This document shows, piece by piece, positions 7,642 through 12,231 of a DNA stretch of 12,231 nucleotides. The position numbers and the translations under genes were made by a program. The notes beneath the pieces are model-generated. The model saw only the letters and a list, made by a program, of their open reading frames with translations, was not told the DNA's origin and ran no database searches. Position 1 is the stretch's first letter. Each line of letters begins with the position of its first letter. Source of the DNA: Alphaproteobacteria bacterium. Lineage in GTDB: Bacteria; Pseudomonadota; Alphaproteobacteria; Caulobacterales; Parvularculaceae. Location of the stretch: NCBI GenBank assembly GCA_030428745.1, contig JAUIEG010000030.1, positions 1 to 12,231 of the forward strand, read 5' to 3'.

Positions 7642-7683
7642 AAAAAAAGAAAAGCCCGGACGGGATAAAACCACGTCCGGGCT
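7642..7683 (-). terminator. Intrinsic terminator of the methionine-rich exported protein gene
   Basis: On the minus strand a perfect 10-bp stem (AGCCCGGACG with CGTCCGGGCT on the plus strand, 7653-7662 and 7674-7683) is followed by TTTCTTTTTTT. It lies 21 bases after the stop of the 106-residue gene and about 20 bases before the M20 start codon. Confidence 0.92.
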
Positions 7684-7704
7684 GTATCTGCAAAAGGGCG
7701 CCAA

Positions 7705-8025
7705 TCAGTAGGTCTGCTGGCCCGCGCCCTGTTCGTCCATATAGGCGTCGAGCTCGTCTTCGACTTCAGCAACGGCTTTTTTGTCTTCCGGCGAAGCCGC
7801 GGCGATGGTCGCCATCATGACTTTAACCCGCTCAATTTGCGCCTTCATTTCCGGCGGCATCACCTCAAGCATGGCCGGATCCATGGCCTCCTTCTGCGCC
7901 ATGGCGCCCGGATTTTCCTTGTCCATCTTGAGCGCCATATAGGCGATCATGACCCTGTCGCCGGCGAAGGCCGAGCCCGCCGCAAACACAAACGCTGCGC
8001 CGAGCGCCATAATCAATTTTTTCAC
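7705..8025 (-). CDS. Small methionine-rich exported protein of unknown function
   Basis: I do not recognise a family. The 106-residue product has a clear Sec signal peptide: MKK, a hydrophobic core, and a signal peptidase I site after SAFA at residue 21. It should therefore be a periplasmic or secreted protein of about 85 residues. The mature part has 11 methionines, ten of them in its first 50 residues, many spaced exactly four apart (mature positions 5, 9, 13 and 27, 31, 35, 39). The second half is acidic and predicted helical (EDKKAVAEVEDELDAYMDE). No cysteine or histidine is present in the mature part. The start is a GTG, supported by GGGGAG (8033-8038) seven bases upstream. A strong terminator follows. 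It lies 91 bases downstream of the oxygenase gene. Metal binding, oxidant scavenging or a packed helical scaffold are possible roles but not shown. Confidence 0.75.
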   Translation of the reverse strand: MKKLIMALGAAFVFAAGSAFAGDRVMIAYMALKMDKENPGAMAQKEAMDPAMLEVMPPEMKAQIERVKVMMATIAAASPEDKKAVAEVEDELDAYMDEQGAGQQTY

Positions 8026-8032
8026 GCCAAAG

Positions 8033-8038
8033 CTCCCC
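8033..8038 (-). promoter_or_regulatory. Ribosome binding site supporting a GTG start
   Basis: GGGGAG on the minus strand lies seven bases before the GTG at 8025. This and the following signal peptide decide for GTG rather than a later ATG, which would cut the signal short. Confidence 0.65.
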
Positions 8039-8116
8039 TTGGTGAATCAGATAATCCGCCCGCAATGCAGGCGAGTTTCACGCGCCACGCGCCCGGCTTG
8101 CCAATTATTACAGGGA

Positions 8117-8866
8117 TTATCGTCCGCGCTCTTTCACCATTTCCGCGCGGTTCGGATTGACCTTTTCCGGCGCATCGTCATCGGGGAATGTAAAATCCGC
8201 CCGGCGCACGACGTCGCGCCATTTCTCGTCAAAGGCGTATTTCGCAAAGCTTCCGGCGCGGTCGACCCAGTGAAAGAAGATATGCGCCGACCAGCGATTG
8301 GGATTAGGGCTGATCCGGCCATGCAGATAATTGATTCCATTGTAGATAACGGCGTCGCCAATACCCATGGGCGCGCCATGGAGTTTGATGTCGCCTTCTT
8401 CAGTGGCGATGTCCGCCGGGCGGCGCTCCTTGGCGTCATAATATTTATCGCTGATATTCAGCTCCCAGATATAGTCGTTGGAATAGCCGAGCGTCAGCGA
8501 CATGGCGTGCTCGCAATTCATGGCGTCGCTGTGAAGATGGCAAACATCGCCCTGGCGGTAGACGCGGAAATAGGCGTGCGACGGCAACAGATCTTTGCCC
8601 ACAACCGTCGACATATAGGACGTCAGCCCCCATTGCAGCATGGCCATGGGCGTATAGTCGAAGGAATAGCACTCATAGGCTTTCTTGTCGGTCAGGAAGG
8701 TCTTGATGTAGTCGCCCTGATAGCTTTCCCAGTCGCCGCCAAGCTCCTGCTGAAATTTGTAGAGCGTCGCGTCGGCGACCTCGACGGACATCACCTTGCG
8801 CGCCAGGGTCCATCCGCGCTTTTCATATTCAGTGCGCTGATCTTCAATCGTCGCCGCTCGATCCAT
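8117..8866 (-). CDS. Putative 2-oxoglutarate/Fe(II)-dependent oxygenase (upstream partner is a second one)
   Basis: This is a predicted cytoplasmic non-haem iron oxygenase of unknown substrate. The 249-residue product, counted from the ATG at 8866, has a double-stranded beta-helix type arrangement. The iron facial triad is visible as His112 and Asp114 (HLHSD) with His182 (NYLHGR), and Arg191 nine residues later would bind the 2-oxoglutarate carboxylate (NRWSAHIFFHW). GAPMGIGDAVIYNG before the distal histidine matches the turn that often precedes it in prolyl-hydroxylase-like enzymes. I do not recognise a named subfamily. The frame is open to 9085, but that extension only mirrors the neighbouring gene on another frame; ATG 8866, with a modest AAGAGAG site five bases upstream, is preferred. 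It starts 25 bases behind the other oxygenase gene, so the two are probably one operon. Confidence 0.8.
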   Translation of the reverse strand: MDRAATIEDQRTEYEKRGWTLARKVMSVEVADATLYKFQQELGGDWESYQGDYIKTFLTDKKAYECYSFDYTPMAMLQWGLTSYMSTVVGKDLLPSHAYFRVYRQGDVCHLHSDAMNCEHAMSLTLGYSNDYIWELNISDKYYDAKERRPADIATEEGDIKLHGAPMGIGDAVIYNGINYLHGRISPNPNRWSAHIFFHWVDRAGSFAKYAFDEKWRDVVRRADFTFPDDDAPEKVNPNRAEMVKERGR

Positions 8867-8891
8867 GGGAACTCTCTTTTTAACTCTCTGG

Positions 8892-9611
8892 TTAGTCCTG
8901 ATCTTCACCGGCGCGCAGCCAGCCCGTGACCGACACGCGCGTTTCGCCCGCGAAGGGAGACACGAACCCCACCGAATGCGCCGCCGGCACCGAAAACATA
9001 TTGAGCGTATTAAAGGCCGGCATGAACGCGCCTTCAATATGCCCGTTTTCATCGAAGAAGTTGAGATAACCGCCCCAATCTTCACGCCAGTCCCGAGTGA
9101 GATTCAACACGAACGCGGCGCGCCGATTTTTCCCTTCCACGGCGTCATTGTGAAGGGTCAGAAAATGGCCGGGCCCGTAAAGCGTCGCCTGGGCGTCGGC
9201 GAAAGCGATGTCATCGAAACCGGTGACGCGGCGGACAAAACTCAAGAAGGGCTCGCCATTCAAAAACTCCACCGCCTCTTTCAAACGGGACCCCAACTCG
9301 GTTCCGGCTTTCCAGCGATCATAGACGGGAATATTTTCATAGTAATAGGAAAACCCCTTTTGCGCCTCGACATAGATAATATCTTCCGTCGTGCCGACTT
9401 TCTCCTCGTCGAGCTCGCGCCATCCGGCCGCGTCCACATCGAAATGCCGGCCATTGGCGAAGAAGACGAGATTTTTGTGCGGCTCCTTGTCGATCGCCTT
9501 GCGCAATGACTTTGCATCCTCGACGTCAAGGACCTTCGGGATCGAGATCCGCCCGAGCGTCTGGTAGCGCTCATGCAACGCATCCGCATCGAGTGTGGGG
9601 TTGAGTTTCAT
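8892..9611 (-). CDS. 2OG-Fe(II) oxygenase, COG3751 (Tpa1/OGFOD1-like) prolyl hydroxylase type
   Basis: This is a predicted protein or peptide hydroxylase using Fe(II), oxygen and 2-oxoglutarate. The 239-residue product has the iron ligands His154 and Asp156 (LTLHNDAVEG) and His212 (PAAHSVGFV), plus Arg225 (ETRVSVTGW) as the likely 2-oxoglutarate anchor. The core pattern AAFVLNLTRDW, GGYLNFFDENG and FNTLNMFSVP is what I know from bacterial COG3751 proteins, which include yeast Tpa1/Ofd1 and human OGFOD1. These act on ribosomal protein uS12 or associate with release factors. The ATG at 9611 is preferred over a TTG at 9632. GGAGG is present, but 14 bases upstream of this ATG, which is long; a GGA seven bases upstream may serve instead. 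The gene follows arfB by 73 bases on the same strand and precedes the second oxygenase by 25. Confidence 0.87.
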   Translation of the reverse strand: MKLNPTLDADALHERYQTLGRISIPKVLDVEDAKSLRKAIDKEPHKNLVFFANGRHFDVDAAGWRELDEEKVGTTEDIIYVEAQKGFSYYYENIPVYDRWKAGTELGSRLKEAVEFLNGEPFLSFVRRVTGFDDIAFADAQATLYGPGHFLTLHNDAVEGKNRRAAFVLNLTRDWREDWGGYLNFFDENGHIEGAFMPAFNTLNMFSVPAAHSVGFVSPFAGETRVSVTGWLRAGEDQD

Positions 9612-9684
9612 CGTAAAATCCGTCGCCTCCAAGCGCGCCTATCGTGCCATGAAGGCGGCTGGAAAGGGAGAGGCCGCGTCGCGG

Positions 9685-10104
9685 CTAATCGCCCGTGACC
9701 TTCGTTCTGCCTGCTTTTATCTCCGCCCGGCGGCGCTTGTCGTCGACGCGCTTTCGTTTCTGGTTTTTGGACACCCTGGTCTTGATGCGTTTTTTGGGCG
9801 GGGTCGCAGCGCGTTCAATGAGCGCGGCGAGGCGGGCTCTGGCGTCCTCGCGGTTCTGCTCCTGCGTGCGAAACCGCTTCGCCTCGATGAGAAGTTCGCC
9901 CTCGCGGGTCATGCGCCGCCCGGCGATGGATTTGAGCCGCGCTTTCACGTCATCGGGCAATGACGGCGAATTTCTCACATGGAAGCGAAGCTGCACCGCG
10001 CTGGCGACCTTGTTGACATTCTGTCCGCCGGGCCCGGAGGCGCGGATGAAGGTCTCCACAAGCTCCCAGTCTGGAATTGTTATATCGCCGATTGAAATCG
10101 CCAT
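9685..10104 (-). CDS. arfB: Alternative ribosome-rescue factor, peptidyl-tRNA hydrolase ArfB
   Basis: ArfB (YaeJ) binds the empty A site of ribosomes stalled at the end of broken mRNA and hydrolyses the peptidyl-tRNA. The 139-residue product has the release-factor catalytic domain with GGQ at residues 26-28 in the context RASGPGGQNVNKV. It has the long, strongly basic C-terminal tail (KKRIKTRVSKNQKRKR and following) that in ArfB enters the mRNA channel. The length fits ArfB and excludes full-size RF1/RF2, which have extra recognition domains. The ATG at 10104 is chosen over a TTG at 10113; the ribosome binding site is weak. It is divergent from the DUF1244 gene, with a 55-base gap that must hold both start regions. 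Downstream on the same strand lie the two oxygenases. Confidence 0.94.
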   Translation of the reverse strand: MAISIGDITIPDWELVETFIRASGPGGQNVNKVASAVQLRFHVRNSPSLPDDVKARLKSIAGRRMTREGELLIEAKRFRTQEQNREDARARLAALIERAATPPKKRIKTRVSKNQKRKRVDDKRRRAEIKAGRTKVTGD

Positions 10105-10145
10105 GAGGCTCAATACACTTTAGGCGAACCAACGAAAACCGATTT

Positions 10146-10150
10146 TGAGG
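10146..10150 (+). promoter_or_regulatory. Ribosome binding site deciding the DUF1244 start
   Basis: TGAGG touches the ATG at 10151 directly, which is too close, but stands nine bases before the ATG at 10160, so the latter is the likelier start. Confidence 0.55.
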
Positions 10151-10159
10151 ATGAACGCC

Positions 10160-10462
10160 ATGACCGACATTTCCCCGGAGCTTCAGGAAAAACTCGACGC
10201 CGCCACATTCCGGCGCCTCGTTTCGCATCTTCAGAACCGCCCGGATGTGCAAAATATCGACCTGATGATCCTCGCCGATTTCTGCCGCAACTGCCTCGGC
10301 GACTGGCAGCGAGAGGCGGCGGAGGCGGAGGGCGTTTCCCTCACCAAAGACGAAGCCCGCGAGCGCGTCTACGGCATGCCCTATTCAGAGTGGAAATCGA
10401 AATATCAGAAAGAAGCAACGCCGGAGCAGATGGCGGCGTTTGAGAAGAGGGGGAAGGGGTAG
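10160..10462 (+). CDS. DUF1244 family protein
   Basis: This is a small conserved cytoplasmic protein of unknown function (PF06844), found widely in alpha- and gammaproteobacteria. The 100-residue product has the family length and its signature FCRNCLGDW, with cysteines 42 and 45 forming a C-x-x-C pair. The flanking helices include FRRLVSHLQ and the later YGMPYSEWKSKYQ. The pair could bind a metal or be redox-active, but I know of no established biochemical role. Earlier in-frame starts exist (TTG 10145, ATG 10151); spacing from TGAGG favours 10160. The gene is divergent from arfB and is the last gene of normal base composition before the A+T-richer AIPR gene. Confidence 0.9.
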   Translation: MTDISPELQEKLDAATFRRLVSHLQNRPDVQNIDLMILADFCRNCLGDWQREAAEAEGVSLTKDEARERVYGMPYSEWKSKYQKEATPEQMAAFEKRGKG

Positions 10463-10591
10463 TAGTTTTCTAGGTCGGTATGCACCCATGAGCGGACATT
10501 AGAATCGTGCAGCGGGGTTTACGCCGCCACGAAGAATAAGCGGGCTAAAGCCCGCCATACGAGTGCGAAGAGTCTCGTGCAATTTCTCGTT
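10463..10591. other. Boundary spacer with three successive short hairpins
   Basis: This spacer lies between the core-like DUF1244 gene and the A+T-rich AIPR gene, which converge on it. It contains an interrupted hairpin at 10506-10531 (CGTG/CACG outside, GCGG/CCGC inside), a perfect GCGGGC-TAAA-GCCCGC hairpin at 10540-10555, and a weaker ACGAG/CTCGT pair at 10559-10563 and 10574-10578. No tRNA, integrase or obvious attachment core is visible here. Confidence 0.55.
10532..10555 (-). terminator. Possible terminator of the AIPR gene
   Basis: On the minus strand the perfect 6-bp stem GCGGGC/GCCCGC with a TTTA loop is followed by TTATTCTT. It lies 36 bases after the AIPR stop. On the plus strand no T run follows, so it would serve the minus strand better. 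Confidence 0.4.
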
Positions 10592-12231
10592 TTATTTGGA
10601 CTTTGCTATCTCATCTTTGAAGCGTTGGCTAAATGTGGGCGAGCGAATAGTGTCCCTCACTCTTTCTGGGGTATCCGCTTTAAAATCTTTCAACAATTTT
10701 TTCATGATATTAGAAATATTGTCGATGCTCTTCTGAAGCTTTTTTTCGTCACTCGCCAAATGGGTAACTCGTTCGGCAGAACTAGTGACTTCATTCTTCT
10801 TCTGTTGAAATACATCGCCTACGCCTGTTGCTGTAGAGAAAAGTCCATTCATCAGATAGTATCTATATGACTTCGGAATATGCGGAATTTTCTGGTTTCG
10901 CCACATGAACTCCAATCGATAATGAAGATAAGCAATGGCGTGGTATACTCTGACGTCGTGATCCTTTACGAATATTTTCATAGAGTGTTCTGTCAGTATT
11001 TTTTTATAATCTCGAGCCGCTCTATGAGGTAAATTCAATATGCACGCTGCAGTTGCTTTCATGAGTGCGCTAGCGGGAATAATTCGTGTACGCTCCACAT
11101 TCGTGGATCTATACTGATTATCTCGACGTTCCAGATACAGCACCTCATCTTCGCCAACCGATTGGAAGTATTCCTCCAAGCTTTTGGAATAATCTTCCAA
11201 TGCCCAAAATTGCTCTGCTTTGACTGGGTTTTGTTGGTTTGTACTGAAGATGATCGAACTAATAAATTCACTATCTTTCGACCCGATAATTTTTATTGGA
11301 ACATTGAGTTGATCCAAGACATCTTCGGGACTGACCGAGCCCTCGGCTTCTATCGCCTCCACCGACTCCATATAAATATCAAATACGACATTACTGGTCT
11401 GGCAACCGTTAACAATCTGGTACTCTTCCAAAGTAAAATTATCTGCCGTTCGGTCGATGTTTTTTGCAACAACGGTAACCCCATTATTTCTGAATACGAA
11501 TTCTTTAACACCATCCGTTCTTACGCTTTCTTTGATCTTCATGTTAATCGGTGAGCGCGGATTGTAATCGCGGACATTGTCATAAAAGACCGAACGATTA
11601 ATGCCTACAATTTCATTTTCGTCGTCTCGTACCGCAAATAACTCAAGTAGGTTCCTGCCGTCTATGTAACCAATATAAGCTTCTTCGACGTCACCGTTGT
11701 CGGGAAGGACAAGGCTCTTGTCGAAGGATATAGTTGCTGAATTGGAAGATGTTGCACTTCTGAACCATTGCTGAATATTCGAAGCCCCGACCATGTGGGT
11801 GTGGATTTCATGTTCGTCAAATATGTTAAGCGACTTAAGTGTTTCGACGAACGAGTTTCTAAGCTTTTCTATCCGACTTGGTTCCTCATACGTGCCGGTA
11901 GTTGCATAAAAACAGCGAATGGTAGGATTTTTCTTCGTGACCGCATTTTCGTATACTAAGTCTTTTACGGCAATTAGCTCGTCTAATTCATCACTTTCGC
12001 CGACTAAGTCGCCTGAAAAATATTCTTCAATAGCGTCGTAGAATTTTGAGATGTCGCCATAGTTAAAACTGGTACTTGTCTTTGACTGAAAGAAATGAAA
12101 TTCGACTATTGGAGAATTGATATTTTCGATGAGCGCTTCCGCTTCTTCGGTAGTTCTGGCCTGCTCGCCCTGAATAAGAACCACAACACCATCTAATCCA
12201 AATTCGTCGCCTGATAGGTGAGAATTAAAGG
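10592..12231 (-). CDS. AIPR family protein (phage abortive-infection type), 5' end outside window
   Basis: AIPR (PF10592) proteins are linked to abortive infection and restriction-type phage defence. The frame is open from the right edge to the stop, giving 545 visible residues. Family hallmarks, in order, are YIDGRNLLELF, YNPRSPINMKI, FRNNGVTVVAK, YQIVNGCQTSNV and FSTNQQNPVKAEQFW. A first in-window start candidate is GTG 12184, but the frame upstream of it reads GDEFGLDG, followed further in by VEFHFFQSKTS. Together these resemble the D...QxK active-site arrangement of PD-(D/E)XK nucleases (Asp at 12191-12193, Gln at 12086-12088, Lys at 12080-12082). The real start is therefore beyond the edge, and the protein may be a DNA- or RNA-cleaving effector. 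The C-terminal 60 residues are charged and helical. The gene is clearly richer in A+T than its neighbours, which suggests horizontal transfer. Partner genes, if any, lie past the window. Confidence 0.88.
   Translation of the reverse strand, partial: FNSHLSGDEFGLDGVVVLIQGEQARTTEEAEALIENINSPIVEFHFFQSKTSTSFNYGDISKFYDAIEEYFSGDLVGESDELDELIAVKDLVYENAVTKKNPTIRCFYATTGTYEEPSRIEKLRNSFVETLKSLNIFDEHEIHTHMVGASNIQQWFRSATSSNSATISFDKSLVLPDNGDVEEAYIGYIDGRNLLELFAVRDDENEIVGINRSVFYDNVRDYNPRSPINMKIKESVRTDGVKEFVFRNNGVTVVAKNIDRTADNFTLEEYQIVNGCQTSNVVFDIYMESVEAIEAEGSVSPEDVLDQLNVPIKIIGSKDSEFISSIIFSTNQQNPVKAEQFWALEDYSKSLEEYFQSVGEDEVLYLERRDNQYRSTNVERTRIIPASALMKATAACILNLPHRAARDYKKILTEHSMKIFVKDHDVRVYHAIAYLHYRLEFMWRNQKIPHIPKSYRYYLMNGLFSTATGVGDVFQQKKNEVTSSAERVTHLASDEKKLQKSIDNISNIMKKLLKDFKADTPERVRDTIRSPTFSQRFKDEIAKSK

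Noticed and set aside
7624..7704. Extension of the M20 gene upstream to 7704
   Set aside because: It would translate through the terminator hairpin at 7642-7683 and place the signal peptide internally.
8041..8116. TTGGCA near 8100 on the minus strand as a -35 element for the methionine-rich gene
   Set aside because: The hexamer at the right distance downstream does not resemble a -10 element.
7949..8929. 326-codon plus-strand open frame opposite the oxygenase region
   Set aside because: It runs across the starts and ends of two well-supported minus-strand genes and shows no domain pattern.
8867..9085. N-terminal extension of the 249-residue oxygenase to 9085
   Set aside because: The added residues are Arg/Cys/Ser-rich and overlap the end of the other oxygenase gene in a different frame. 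ATG 8866 has a ribosome binding site and begins where the charged helical start of the protein appears.
10577..10870. Plus-strand frame of 97 codons (and others at 11162 and 11768) opposite the AIPR gene
   Set aside because: They lie within the AIPR coding region, whose minus-strand translation carries all the family motifs.

Overview
The window looks like part of an alphaproteobacterial chromosome. The main clues are a CC0125/CC1285-type lipoprotein (a family named after Caulobacter loci), a DUF1244 protein, an Hsp33 and a class I PPK2, all in about 60% GC DNA (one core line, 961-1020, counts 37 G/C of 60). Relatives of Caulobacterales, Hyphomonadaceae or Parvularculales are my best guess, from gene content only. 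No rRNA, tRNA, CRISPR array or recognisable insertion sequence is visible.

Positions 1-3042, plus strand: a YadH-like ABC-2 permease (its 5' end is at the window edge), hslO (Hsp33), ppk2 and a small outer-membrane-type lipoprotein. The first three are tightly spaced and look like one transcription unit. The lipoprotein has its own strong ribosome binding site.

Positions 3039-10104, minus strand, read from right to left: arfB (ribosome rescue hydrolase), two unlike 2-oxoglutarate/Fe(II) oxygenases, a short methionine-rich exported protein of unknown function, an exported M20 metallopeptidase, a DUF885 lipoprotein with a zinc-protease-type motif, and a family 2 glycosyltransferase. The glycosyltransferase overlaps the lipoprotein convergently by 4 bp. 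Clear intrinsic terminators follow the methionine-rich gene and the DUF885 gene, so this run is at least three transcription units.

Positions 10160-10462, plus strand: a DUF1244 gene, divergent from arfB. It is followed by a 130-base spacer with three short hairpins in a row.

Positions 10592-12231, minus strand: a long gene of clearly lower GC (one line, 11401-11460, counts 26 of 60) encoding an AIPR-family protein (abortive infection phage resistance), cut by the right edge. Reading past the first in-window start candidate to the edge reveals a PD-(D/E)XK-nuclease-like N-terminal signature. This is the part most likely to belong to a defence system or island continuing beyond the window. 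The rest is ordinary core genome with a few oddities: a methionine ladder in the small exported protein, an oxygenase pair beside arfB, and a glycosyltransferase whose start sits directly behind a terminator.
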